Shown here: positions 6,335-13,254 of the stretch, one piece after another
Numbering within the stretch: position 1 is the first letter of the stretch
Layout: every line of letters starts with the position of its first letter
Assembly (NCBI GenBank): GCA_041740975.1
Contig: JBGSKV010000079.1
Location: 1 to 15,949 of the forward strand
Source: JBGSKV01 sp041740975
GTDB lineage: Bacteria > Bdellovibrionota_B > Oligoflexia > Oligoflexales > JALZUQ01
Reading direction: 5' to 3'
Length of the DNA stretch: 15,949 nt
The notes under the pieces: generated by a model
Seen by the model: the letters and a program-made list of their open reading frames with translations, nothing else
What the model was told of the DNA's origin: nothing
Database searches by the model: none
Position numbers and translations under genes: made by a program

Positions 6335-8148
6335 ACACGTCATCGGTTTTGTTAATTGGGAAACCAAACTCTGGCAAAAGTCTTTTATTCAATCGCCTCA
6401 CGGGCCTCCGGCAAAAAGTAGCAAACTTTCCTGGCGTCACCGTCGAAGTCAAACGCGGCCAAATGGAAAATATTGATCTTTGCGATTACCCCGGCATTTA
6501 TTCGCTAAACGCAGTCACGGAAGACGAAAAAATTGCAGTTGAGAAACTGAAAGCCGGTATGGTTGATCCGTCGGTTTCTGGGATTGTTTGCGTTTTGGAT
6601 ATCACCCGCCTAGAGAGAAGCTTGATGCTCGGACTCCAGGTTAAAAACCTCAGCATCGAAAACAACAAGCCAGTTGTGTACGCGCTTAATATGATGGACG
6701 AGATGATTCGCAACAAATTGGACTTTGATCTTGTTGCCTTCGAGAAAGAACTCGGTCATCCGGTGATTTCGGTATCTGCCAAAACCGGGCAAGGACTTGC
6801 CACACTCACGCAGTGCATCCAAGGCCTAGCCGGAATAGTTCCAAACGGCCAAACGATCGCACCGGACCAAGTCGCCAGACGCGCCAAGGAAATCAGCGCC
6901 AAGTTTATGCCACGCGCCGAGTTCTTGTTGCGCGGACAAACCAGACTCGATCAGTTTTTTTTGTCGGGATTTTTCGGTACCATTGCCTTCGCCGCTATCA
7001 TGCTCGCTTTGTTCCAGTCTATTTTTACGTGGGCCGAGCCATTGATGACGGCGATTGAAGACTCGATTGCTTGGATCAGCACGGTGGTCACTCCCCTTCT
7101 ACCGACGGGGATCATCGCCGATTTTTTTAACGACGCGATTTTGGGTGGCATCGGCTCCTTTGTGGTTTTCGTTCCGCAGATTTTCATACTTATTTTCGTA
7201 ATCGGGCTTTTGGAAGATAGCGGCTACCTAGCTCGCGCCGCGGTCATCTGTCACAAACCTCTGAGTTGGTTTGGACTCTCGGGTCGAAGTTTCGTGCCAC
7301 TTTTGTCGGGCCATGCTTGCGCGATTCCGGCGATATTTGCCGCACGAACCATCGAGTCGCCGCGCAAGAGACTTTTGACGATCGCGGCGATTCCGCTAGT
7401 CGCCTGTTCCGCTCGCCTTCCCGTATATGCGTTACTTATAGGCGCGCTGATTCCGGCCACGACTTTCGCCGGTGGGTTGTTCGGCTATCAAGGGCTGGTT
7501 TTTTTCGGCCTATATTTGTTTGGCTTAGTCACCGCTCTTCTGGTGTCGGGATTCTTGTCGCGGACACTATATAAAACAAAATCGGACGCGCCGTTTATCA
7601 TTGAACTTCCGCCTTATCGCATGCCAGGGTTTATTCCCATTTTTCGTCGCGCAGCCAACTCAGCGTGGCAGTTTATGGCGCAAGCGGGCTTGGTGATTTT
7701 TTGTGTGACGGTTGTCGTCTGGGTCTTGGGCTATTTTCCAAATGGCACTGGACACCTCGAAACCTCGTGGTTAGCAACACTCGGCCATTGGGTGGAGCCA
7801 ATCTTCAGCCCTCTCGGACTCGACTGGAAGTACGCCGTTGGTATTCTCGCCTCTTTCTTAGCGCGTGAGGTTTTCGTCGGAACACTCGGAACGATGTTCG
7901 GGATTGAAGGCGCCGATGAGAACATCGCCGGCCTAGCCGAAAACATGCAAAACTCCGGCTTCACGCTGGCATCGGGTGTGGGACTCTTAGTTTTTTATGC
8001 CATCGCATTGCAATGTGTATCCACTTTGGCCGTACTTAAGCGAGAAACGGGTAGTCGGATTTTTCCGATTGCGATCTTTGCGGCGTACGGGCTGCTTGCC
8101 TATGTGTTGGCGATCATTGCTTATCAAATTGTAAACTTGGTGGCTTAA
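6331..8148 (+). CDS. feoB: ferrous iron transporter FeoB
   Basis: Inner-membrane GTP-dependent Fe(II) importer. It has 605 residues, shorter than the roughly 770 of E. coli FeoB but containing all parts. The G domain has G1 GKPNSGKS (10-17), G2 region around Thr37, G3 DYPG (52-55), G4 NMMD (120-123) and G5 SAK (149-151), followed by a short helical GDI-like region to about 205. The membrane part contains two gate-type repeats; the first has GRSFVPLLSGHACAIPAI-type sequence with the conserved pore cysteine, then ARTIESPRKRLLTIAAIPLVACSARLPVYALLIGA. The GTG start is set by AGGAGAAGG (6321-6329) and overlaps the feoA stop. No feoC is present. The shorter length comes from compact linkers and a short C-terminus, not from an obvious lost domain. 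Confidence 0.94.
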   Translation: MNTSSVLLIGKPNSGKSLLFNRLTGLRQKVANFPGVTVEVKRGQMENIDLCDYPGIYSLNAVTEDEKIAVEKLKAGMVDPSVSGIVCVLDITRLERSLMLGLQVKNLSIENNKPVVYALNMMDEMIRNKLDFDLVAFEKELGHPVISVSAKTGQGLATLTQCIQGLAGIVPNGQTIAPDQVARRAKEISAKFMPRAEFLLRGQTRLDQFFLSGFFGTIAFAAIMLALFQSIFTWAEPLMTAIEDSIAWISTVVTPLLPTGIIADFFNDAILGGIGSFVVFVPQIFILIFVIGLLEDSGYLARAAVICHKPLSWFGLSGRSFVPLLSGHACAIPAIFAARTIESPRKRLLTIAAIPLVACSARLPVYALLIGALIPATTFAGGLFGYQGLVFFGLYLFGLVTALLVSGFLSRTLYKTKSDAPFIIELPPYRMPGFIPIFRRAANSAWQFMAQAGLVIFCVTVVVWVLGYFPNGTGHLETSWLATLGHWVEPIFSPLGLDWKYAVGILASFLAREVFVGTLGTMFGIEGADENIAGLAENMQNSGFTLASGVGLLVFYAIALQCVSTLAVLKRETGSRIFPIAIFAAYGLLAYVLAIIAYQIVNLVA

Positions 8149-8154
8149 CGCGAG

Positions 8155-8249
8155 GAGATCCTTCGCATCAAGAGCGCAGCTCCGTGTCTCGTGTCTGCCG
8201 AGCTGGCGAGGGAGAGAACCGGTGAGGGAGAGATCGCTCAGAATGACGG
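8155..8249 (+). repeat. GAGATCC...ATGACGG dispersed repeat, copy 2, with internal insert
   Basis: GAGATCCTTCGC (8155-8166) and CGCTCAGAATGACGG (8235-8249) are the two ends of the repeat seen intact next door, but are separated by about 68 bp. The insert contains GAGGGAGAG twice (8208-8216 and 8224-8232) and resembles a second kind of short intergenic repeat placed inside the first. The whole lies within the 360-bp spacer between feoB and the YceI gene, which has no supported gene. Confidence 0.6.
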
Positions 8250-8261
8250 GGTTGACGCGAG

Positions 8262-8290
8262 GAGATTCTTCGCTTCGCTCTGAATGACGG
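8262..8290 (+). repeat. GAGATTC...GAATGACGG dispersed repeat, copy 3
   Basis: Compact copy: GAGATTCTTCGCTTCGCTC then TGAATGACGG, with inverted ends ATTC and GAAT. It follows copy 2 in tandem, and both are preceded by a shared GCGAG. Confidence 0.7.
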
Positions 8291-8309
8291 GGTTCGACTC
8301 AGTATGGTC

Positions 8310-8338
8310 TTGCCGCCTGAATTCTGCTCGCCAATAAT
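8310..8338 (+). promoter_or_regulatory. candidate sigma70-type promoter for the YceI/cytochrome operon
   Basis: TTGCCG (8310-8315, 4/6) and AATAAT (8333-8338, 5/6) with a 17-bp spacer. The predicted transcript would begin near 8345, giving a leader of about 165 nt before the ATG at 8509 that starts with the inverted repeats at 8346-8373. Confidence 0.45.
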
Positions 8339-8345
8339 ACACTTT

Positions 8346-8373
8346 CATAAGTCCTTCTTATGGCGGCCATAAG
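8346..8373 (+). promoter_or_regulatory. triple-arm inverted repeat with two exclusive hairpins
   Basis: Arm 1 CATAAG (8346-8351), arm 2 CTTATGG (8357-8363) and arm 3 CCATAAG (8367-8373). Arm 2 can pair either with arm 1 (6 bp) or with arm 3 (7 bp, 3-nt loop). It lies at the predicted start of the operon leader. It may be an RNA switch, or as DNA a repeated binding site for a regulator. Confidence 0.45.
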
Positions 8374-8508
8374 CAAGTTTACTCATAAAAATAATGACTT
8401 GCACCGATATGTTGATTAGACTGTTGGGAAGAGATCCAGCAGATTTTTCAGTAAGGTTTAGGTCAGAACGCCCTAACGTTTGTGGGTATCGACTCAAGGA
8501 GAGTAAGT

Positions 8509-9024
8509 ATGCAAAAGTCATTTCAAATCATTGGCACACTCGCAGTTACCATAATTCTTACATTCACTACGTCCATATACGCCAAATCCGCGTCGATTTC
8601 TGCAAAAGGCTCACTCTATCCGATGGGGTCATTCGAAGCGAAATCAACTAATGTCATTGGCAAAGGCTACCGCCAAGGCAACAAGTACTTTGCAAAAAGC
8701 CTCAAAGCGCCCATCAATAACTTTTCTACAGACAATAATATGCGCGACGACCATATGAAGGAAAAGCTGAAATCAGACAAACATCCATTCATCATCGTGG
8801 AAAATATCAAAGCCGAAAACGGCAAAGGCACGGCAATGTTAACGTTTGTTGGAGTTAAAAAACCCATTACCTTCACTTTTAAGGATCTCGACGGGAAATC
8901 CGCCGAAGCGAAGTTTGATATCAATTTGCCAGATTATAAAATCGAAGGTATTAGTTATAAAGGTGTGGGCGTTGAAGATAAACTTTCTGTGGTTGTGACT
9001 TTACCTTATGAGAAAAAGAAATAA
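8509..9024 (+). CDS. YceI-like periplasmic protein
   Basis: A 171-residue exported protein of the YceI family, a lipocalin-like barrel whose members bind polyprenoid or quinone-like ligands. The start at 8509 follows AAGGAGAG (8496-8503); an in-frame upstream codon at 8482 lacks a binding site. Signal peptide 1-25 ends SIYA, with cleavage before Lys26. Family marks: FSTDNNMRDDHMKEKL (the N-x-x-R-D-x-H-x-x-x region), HPFIIVENIKA, KKPITFTFKDLDGKSAEAKFDINLPDYKI, and the closing strand EDKLSVVVTLPY. The spacing is slightly compact for the family. The next gene begins inside its last codons (17-bp overlap), so it is the first gene of a tightly coupled three-gene operon with two heme proteins. A role in handling an isoprenoid cofactor for that redox system is inference. 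Confidence 0.82.
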   Translation: MQKSFQIIGTLAVTIILTFTTSIYAKSASISAKGSLYPMGSFEAKSTNVIGKGYRQGNKYFAKSLKAPINNFSTDNNMRDDHMKEKLKSDKHPFIIVENIKAENGKGTAMLTFVGVKKPITFTFKDLDGKSAEAKFDINLPDYKIEGISYKGVGVEDKLSVVVTLPYEKKK

Positions 9025-9430
9025 GCTCGGCATTCTTTGTAGTTTGATGTTTCTGATGAGCGTCACACTTTACAGTTGCGGACAAGACTATAATTCAAAT
9101 TCTGGCGATAGCAACCTCGGCCAAGATACATCCAAGATAGACTGCACGACCGAATCGGGCGCGCGCTTTTGCGCTGCCTTGACGATTTTGCAAGCCGAAT
9201 GCAGTTCTTGCCACACCCATAGCATTTGGGGCAGTTACGTCACGGAAGCCCAGTGGACGAAAAAACTTGTCAAACCAGGCGATGCTGACACATCCAGCCT
9301 CATCACAAAACTCAAAAATGTCGGTGGAAATATGCCGCAGGATGCCGGCGCTTTGTCGGACGATGATTTTCAAACTCTCCGCACCTGGATCAATGAAATG
9401 CCGACGATGAACGTAAGGGCGAAGCGATGA
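9008..9430 (+). CDS. lipoprotein cytochrome c (single heme)
   Basis: A 140-residue exported c-type cytochrome. Signal peptide with a lipobox-like LYSC puts the lipidated residue at Cys24. After a Ser/Asn-rich linker comes the heme motif CSSCH (65-69) in the context LQAECSSCHTH. GGNMPQ offers Met109 as the likely sixth heme ligand, and LSDDDFQTLRTWI is the usual C-terminal helix of small class I or Planctomycete-type cytochrome domains. Cys46 and Cys55 may form a disulfide. The ATG lies inside the YceI gene (17-bp overlap), and the stop overlaps the next ATG by 4 bp (ATGA), so translation of all three is coupled. The basic end VRAKR may be a docking patch. Redox partners are not known; the barrel protein encoded next is the obvious candidate. 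Confidence 0.85.
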   Translation: MRKRNKLGILCSLMFLMSVTLYSCGQDYNSNSGDSNLGQDTSKIDCTTESGARFCAALTILQAECSSCHTHSIWGSYVTEAQWTKKLVKPGDADTSSLITKLKNVGGNMPQDAGALSDDDFQTLRTWINEMPTMNVRAKR

Positions 9431-10593
9431 AGTTCAATTTTGTTTTCGCACTCTTTTTCGTTTTCTCTGGATTTTTCGCCTCTCAAAACGCCCAAGCTTA
9501 TCCGAATTTTATCAGTCACGGCTACGGCTCGTGTATGAGTTGCCACTACAATCCTTTCGGAAACGGCCCACTGACAGACTATGGCCGAGCGGTCGGCGCG
9601 ACTGCCATTGCCAATCGTGTCGGTTGGCCAAAGAAAATGAAAGACGACGAAATCGGCGAAAAATCAGGATTTCTTTTTGGAGAATTCCCCGTCTCTTGGT
9701 TGCGTCCTTCGATTGACTACCGTGGGCTTTATCTTGATCGCAGCATGGGCAAAGCTGCCAACGAAGACGAAATCATACATATGGATTTGAACGGCACCTT
9801 GGTTGCCAAGTTTATGGATAGAGACAAGCTTATTGTCGTTGGGCAAATCGCTTACTCCCCCCTTCCACGCGGCGTTCCCGAAGAACTAAAGCTGGATGAG
9901 TATCGCTCCCGTGAACATTATGTGGGATACCGATTCTCTAAAGAAATCGGATTATACGCCGGTCTCATGGATAAAGTTTTTGGGTTGCGCGTGCCGGATC
10001 ATATCGCTTTTAGCCGAACCATTACCGGTCTTGGTCAAAATGATCAAACACACGGGATTTTGATGCATTATATGGCGCAGACTTTTGAAGTCGGAGTACA
10101 ACCGTTTATGGGAAACTTCGTCCAAGACAGCAAGCTTCGCCAAAAAGGCCTCACGACCATGGGCGAATATGCAGTGAGTGAAAAAATCCGCGTCGGAGGA
10201 TCTCTCCTTTTTTCAACTTCCGAATATTTATCGCAAAATATGTTTTCTGCTCATACCCGAATGGGGCTTGGGCTTGGCAATAGTATTATGGCAGAGGCAG
10301 GACAGGTCAACCGAACCGTTGAAGCGACGTCTGCGGAAACATCCAGTCGGTATCTCTTTACCCAGACTCATTTTGAAATGACACGCGGACTTTTCGCATT
10401 ATTAACCTACGAAATTTTACAGGCAAATGTCGATTCGGATGCCAAGACGTACCGCATCGGACCAGGCCTTCAAATCTTTCCAACGCAGCGTGTCGAATGG
10501 CGAGCTGATCTTTATCATACGATCAACAGCCCCGAATCCGGACCATCCAATCGTTCCTTTGATATGGCTGTTCAGCTGCATCTTTGGCTCTAA
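9427..10593 (+). CDS. predicted outer-membrane barrel with N-terminal CxxCH heme motif
   Basis: A 388-residue exported protein. Signal peptide 1-24 ends AQA|YP. Directly after it comes HGYGSCMSCHYNPFGNGPLTDYGRA, with a c-heme motif at Cys36-His40 in the C-x-x-C-H-x-N-P-x-G-x-G-x-L-x-x-Y-G-R context that I know from uncharacterised exported proteins of several Gram-negative groups. From about residue 75 the sequence alternates polar and hydrophobic residues in strand-length blocks with Gly/aromatic turns (RPSIDYRGLYLDR, HYVGYRFSKEIGLYAGLMD, FEVGVQPFMGNF, IRVGGSLLFST, RMGLGLGNSIMAEAGQVNR, YRIGPGLQIF, VEWRADLYHTI) and ends MAVQLHLWL, an outer-membrane-barrel-like C-terminus. No membrane helix is seen besides the signal. 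Inferred role: heme-bearing porin that passes electrons, or a redox-linked substrate, across the outer membrane together with the lipoprotein cytochrome. Confidence 0.78.
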   Translation: MKFNFVFALFFVFSGFFASQNAQAYPNFISHGYGSCMSCHYNPFGNGPLTDYGRAVGATAIANRVGWPKKMKDDEIGEKSGFLFGEFPVSWLRPSIDYRGLYLDRSMGKAANEDEIIHMDLNGTLVAKFMDRDKLIVVGQIAYSPLPRGVPEELKLDEYRSREHYVGYRFSKEIGLYAGLMDKVFGLRVPDHIAFSRTITGLGQNDQTHGILMHYMAQTFEVGVQPFMGNFVQDSKLRQKGLTTMGEYAVSEKIRVGGSLLFSTSEYLSQNMFSAHTRMGLGLGNSIMAEAGQVNRTVEATSAETSSRYLFTQTHFEMTRGLFALLTYEILQANVDSDAKTYRIGPGLQIFPTQRVEWRADLYHTINSPESGPSNRSFDMAVQLHLWL

Positions 10594-10630
10594 AACCTAC
10601 ACAAAAACCCGTCATGGTAAGCAAAGTTAT

Positions 10631-10661
10631 CCGTCATCTAGAGTGGTCGGCGAAGAATCTC
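10631..10661 (-). repeat. GAGATTC...GATGACGG dispersed repeat, copy 4, inverted
   Basis: Read on the minus strand this starts GAGATTCTTCGCC and ends TAGATGACGG, matching the other copies. It faces copy 5, so the two could fold into one large imperfect hairpin just after the barrel gene, perhaps working as a transcription stop. Confidence 0.65.
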
Positions 10662-10684
10662 TATGCGTACGTGGCTGAGACAAG

Positions 10685-10714
10685 GAGATCCTTTCGCTTC
10701 GCTCAGGATGACGG
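10685..10714 (+). repeat. GAGATCC...GGATGACGG dispersed repeat, copy 5
   Basis: Most canonical copy: GAGATCCTTTCGCTTCGC then TCAGGATGACGG, with inverted ends GATCC and GGAT and an internal TTCGC direct repeat. It lies 23 bp after the inverted copy 4. Confidence 0.75.
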
Positions 10715-10756
10715 AGGCATCAATTATAGTCGCATTTATATGAATACATTTGGGCG

Positions 10757-10784
10757 TTGACGCTTGAAGCTAGGCAGCTATACT
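10757..10784 (+). promoter_or_regulatory. sigma70-type promoter of tRNA-Arg
   Basis: TTGACG (10757-10762, 5/6) and TATACT (10779-10784, 5/6) are spaced by 16 bp. The predicted start near 10791 is about 10 bp before the mature tRNA 5' end. This is the best promoter match in the window. Confidence 0.75.
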
Positions 10785-10801
10785 TCAGCCTCTATCCATG
10801 C

Positions 10802-10876
10802 GGCCCTATAGTTAAATGGATATAACGGGTCTTTCCTAAAGATCAGTTCTAAGTTCGATTCTTGGTGGGGCCGCCA
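10802..10876 (+). tRNA. tRNA-Arg (anticodon CCU)
   Basis: A full cloverleaf of 75 nt with encoded CCA (10874-10876) and discriminator G10873. The acceptor GGCCCTA (10802-10808) pairs with TGGGGCC (10866-10872), including one G-U. The D-arm region TAGTTAAATGGATATAACG is identical to my recollection of E. coli argW. Anticodon stem GGTCT/AGATC encloses loop TTCCTAA with anticodon CCT at 10835-10837, reading AGG. T-arm CTAAG-TTCGATT-CTTGG is intact. The anticodon stem and the T stem each contain a G-U pair, which is tolerated. It is a single tRNA gene with its own promoter. Confidence 0.95.
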
Positions 10877-10897
10877 AATCCAGATAAAAATGTTTGA

Positions 10898-10948
10898 ACG
10901 CACTTCTGACAAAAAATAGACTTGTATTAGCGGAAGTGCGTCCGTACC
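10898..10948. repeat. palindromic element, copy A (degenerate left end)
   Basis: ACGCACTTCTG (10898-10908) pairs with CGGAAGTGCGT (10931-10941) and is followed by CCGTACC. This is the same sequence as the right arm of copy B at 13192-13254, but the left outer arm has decayed. It lies between the tRNA and the 3' end of the symporter gene and could act as a terminator for either. Confidence 0.7.
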
Positions 10949-10961
10949 ATCTTCTAGTTCA

Positions 10962-12230
10962 CTAGTTCAATTTATTATAAGTTTCCACGTTGAGAGCTTT
11001 TTCTGATTTTGCCACGATACACGTAACAATCACATCACCGGTAACGTTCACAGTCGTACGAATCATGTCCAAGAGACGATCCACGCCAATGATCAGACCG
11101 ATGCCTTCCACAGGCAGTCCGACTTGCTTCAAAACCATAGCAAGCATAATCAACCCTACGCCGGGAACGCCAGCAGTACCGATCGATGCCAGTGTGGCTG
11201 TAACTATAATCATAATATAATTACTGAGAGTTAAATCTATATGGTAGGCATTGGCAATAAACACCGTAGCGATGCCCTGCATGATCGCCGTTCCGTCCAT
11301 GTTGACCGTGGCCCCTAACGGAATCGTGAATGAGGCAATGGAATTATCGACTCCCAAGTCGTACTCTGCCGTTTCAAGAGTCACTGGTAATGTTGCGTTA
11401 CTAGAGGATGTACTGAAAGCAAACGTAAATACAGTTCTCATCTTTTTAAAGAATATAACGGGACTAAGTCCTGAGAGTGTTTTGAGTAAAAGCGGATAGA
11501 CGCAAAGCCAGTGCACTACGAGTACGCCCGCAACCAATGCGAAGTAGGTCAAGAGTCCTAAAATTGCCGAAAAACCTTGGGTTGAAAACACTTTGGCTAT
11601 TAAGCAAAACACGCCATATGGCGCGAACACCATAAGCACCATAATCATCTTCATCACAACATCATTGGCGGCATTTATTACATCCAATAATTTTTGTGAT
11701 TGAGGCGTTTTTACAAAGGCCAAGCAAAGACCAAACAAAATAGAAAAGAATATAACCTGCAACATATTGCCATCGACCATGGCCTTAAATGGATTGTCGG
11801 GGACGATTCCAATCAAAACATCGCGTATGGCAGGAGACTCGGAAGCTGTAAACGTTGTGTCGCTTGAAAGCTCAAAACCAGCTCCTGGCTGCACAATTGA
11901 GGCCACTAATAGCGCAATTGTTATGGCAACGGCAGTGGTGAAAATATAAAGTCCAATTGATTTGAGACCAACTCGACCGAGTTTTTTCGGATCAGCTAAA
12001 GACGCAGTTCCGCAAATCAGAGATACCAGTACTAGAGGTACGACAAGCATCTTTAGGGACGAAACGAAAATTTTTCCGCCCGCATCGAAAAGACCATCGA
12101 CAAGGAACGACTTGAAAGGAGTGGCGGGAACATTGTAGAGAATGACCCCTACGATAAATCCCAAAATCATTCCCAAAAGTATCTTTGAAGTGAGACCGAT
12201 TTTTTTCTTCGTTTTCTCTGTTTGTACCAA
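10962..12230 (-). CDS. glutamate/aspartate:cation symporter (DAACS family)
   Basis: Inner-membrane secondary transporter that takes up acidic amino acids with Na+ or H+. It has 422 residues and the eight-helix plus two-hairpin layout of GltPh. Seen: serine-rich hairpin HP1 FSTSSSNATLPVT (272-284), TM7 motif NMDGT (310-314), hairpin HP2 SIGTAGVPGVG (349-359), and TM8 LLDMIRTTVNVTGD (386-399). In GltPh numbering Asp388, Arg391, Thr392, Asn395 and Asp399 match D394, R397, T398, N401 and D405; the Arg binds the substrate side-chain carboxylate. DctA-type dicarboxylate carriers have a different TM8, so Glu/Asp is the better call. The start is TTG 12230 after GGGGG; the next Met is inside TM1. For an organism that uses protein-derived amino acids this would be a nutrient importer. 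Confidence 0.92.
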   Translation of the reverse strand: MVQTEKTKKKIGLTSKILLGMILGFIVGVILYNVPATPFKSFLVDGLFDAGGKIFVSSLKMLVVPLVLVSLICGTASLADPKKLGRVGLKSIGLYIFTTAVAITIALLVASIVQPGAGFELSSDTTFTASESPAIRDVLIGIVPDNPFKAMVDGNMLQVIFFSILFGLCLAFVKTPQSQKLLDVINAANDVVMKMIMVLMVFAPYGVFCLIAKVFSTQGFSAILGLLTYFALVAGVLVVHWLCVYPLLLKTLSGLSPVIFFKKMRTVFTFAFSTSSSNATLPVTLETAEYDLGVDNSIASFTIPLGATVNMDGTAIMQGIATVFIANAYHIDLTLSNYIMIIVTATLASIGTAGVPGVGLIMLAMVLKQVGLPVEGIGLIIGVDRLLDMIRTTVNVTGDVIVTCIVAKSEKALNVETYNKLN

Positions 12231-12490
12231 AGCTTACCCCCGCCCGAATGTGGCCATCTGTGAAGCTAAAGCATGTAACACCTTAATGTTTATCTAACCA
12301 GCCTATACCCATGATGAGACTTGAAACTTTTGGCAAGTTAAGTAAGAGAACCGTGAATCATATATTTAAATCTGTAATTTTAGATACTTAATGATGTTAG
12401 GAGGGCGCGTTTTTTGGGCATTGGATCGGACTTTCCAATAAAAAAGTAGCTAATCCCATTCTCAAGGTTATTTCTTTATTTGGTCTCACT

Positions 12491-13084
12491 CTATCGCATT
12501 TGTCTTACAGCGCAGTCGCTGGCTTTGTACATAAAGAAATAATTGCCCAGATGATTATTATATGGTGCAAGATTATAAGTAAGGCCGGGGGTCTCGCTCA
12601 TAAAATAGACTTCGTCGACACTCAATATGCCACCATTTCTTTCACCGCAATACGCCGAATAAATTTGAAGTTTACCGTTAATTTGCCGCTCCATCATGGT
12701 CACATTCACCAGTGTAGGTGTTGCAGTATCGCCATAATTTACTATGTACAAGTAGTGCGACTTCCGACAGTCGGCAATTTTAAATCCTATTGGATTCTCA
12801 CTGCGATTACAGCTGTCTGATGTTGTAGTATTTTGTGAATCGAACCAGTTATTTTGTGATTGCCCTCCGCCAATAACAGGAGGTTCTGCATCAAATGTTG
12901 CTTTGTAACTGTGATATAGGAGGCGTATATTTCCCATGGAGCTGATAATTTCAACTTGCTTGGCTTTCGCTCTGAAAATCTCATATTTTCCGAGGCCAAT
13001 GGAAGCGATGACACTGACAATGGAAATGACAACCATCAGCTCAACAAGAGAAAAACCATGACTTTTGTTACTTGATATTTCCAT
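12491..13084 (-). CDS. type IV pilin-like protein (class III signal peptide)
   Basis: A 197-residue protein with a prepilin peptidase site: a 10-residue leader ending Gly10, then FSLVELMVVISIVSVIASIGLGKYE, with Glu at +5 and a continuous hydrophobic helix. The remaining part is a globular head with four cysteines (SDSC, IADC, AYCG, SDCA), probably two disulfides, and many Asn, Tyr and Gly residues. It is long for a major pilin only if the head is large, and could equally be a minor pilin or a type II secretion pseudopilin. No assembly ATPase, platform or peptidase gene is near, so it must rely on machinery elsewhere. It lies 260 bp upstream of the symporter with no shared function evident; that spacer shows no gene or clear terminator. 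The ATG has only a weak upstream AGGCG. Confidence 0.85.
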   Translation of the reverse strand: MEISSNKSHGFSLVELMVVISIVSVIASIGLGKYEIFRAKAKQVEIISSMGNIRLLYHSYKATFDAEPPVIGGGQSQNNWFDSQNTTTSDSCNRSENPIGFKIADCRKSHYLYIVNYGDTATPTLVNVTMMERQINGKLQIYSAYCGERNGGILSVDEVYFMSETPGLTYNLAPYNNHLGNYFFMYKASDCAVRQMR

Positions 13085-13191
13085 ATATTTCGCCTATCGG
13101 GCATTTCATGAGTCTATTTAGCATCAATCATAAATCCCACAAAATTCGACTGTTGCGGGGGAGAGAATCTTCTGTATCTATCCGGGAAAAA

Positions 13192-13254
13192 GGTACGGAC
13201 GCACTTCTGGCAAACATATTCAATCATGCGTGATGCCGGACGTGCGTCCGTACC
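13192..13254. repeat. palindromic element, copy B (complete)
   Basis: GGTACGGACGCACTTCTGGC (13192-13211) and GCCGGACGTGCGTCCGTACC (13235-13254) form a stem of about 20 bp with one mismatch and one G-U, around a loop of about 23 nt; the outer 13 bp are perfect. It shares arms with copy A at 10898-10948. It lies in the 332-bp divergent spacer between the pilin gene and the coiled-coil lipoprotein gene, in which no gene is supported and no convincing promoter was found. Confidence 0.85.

Noticed and set aside
8394..8651. Open frame of 85 codons overlapping the YceI gene start in another frame
   Set aside because: No ribosome binding site, no signal or domain; the YceI frame has a strong Shine-Dalgarno sequence and a proper signal peptide.
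10800..10875. Alternative acceptor stem for the tRNA beginning GCGGCCC at 10800
   Set aside because: It pairs perfectly but shifts the T-arm to acceptor junction by two bases and loses the encoded CCA; the 10802-10876 form keeps correct tRNA geometry.
10802..10876. tRNA-Arg as attachment site of an integrated element
   Set aside because: argW-type genes are known integration sites, but no integrase and no second copy of the tRNA 3' end were seen in the window.
12423..12446. Hairpin ATTGGA...TCCAAT as terminator of the pilin gene
   Set aside because: The stem is weak (6 bp, AT-rich) and on the minus strand no T-run follows it.
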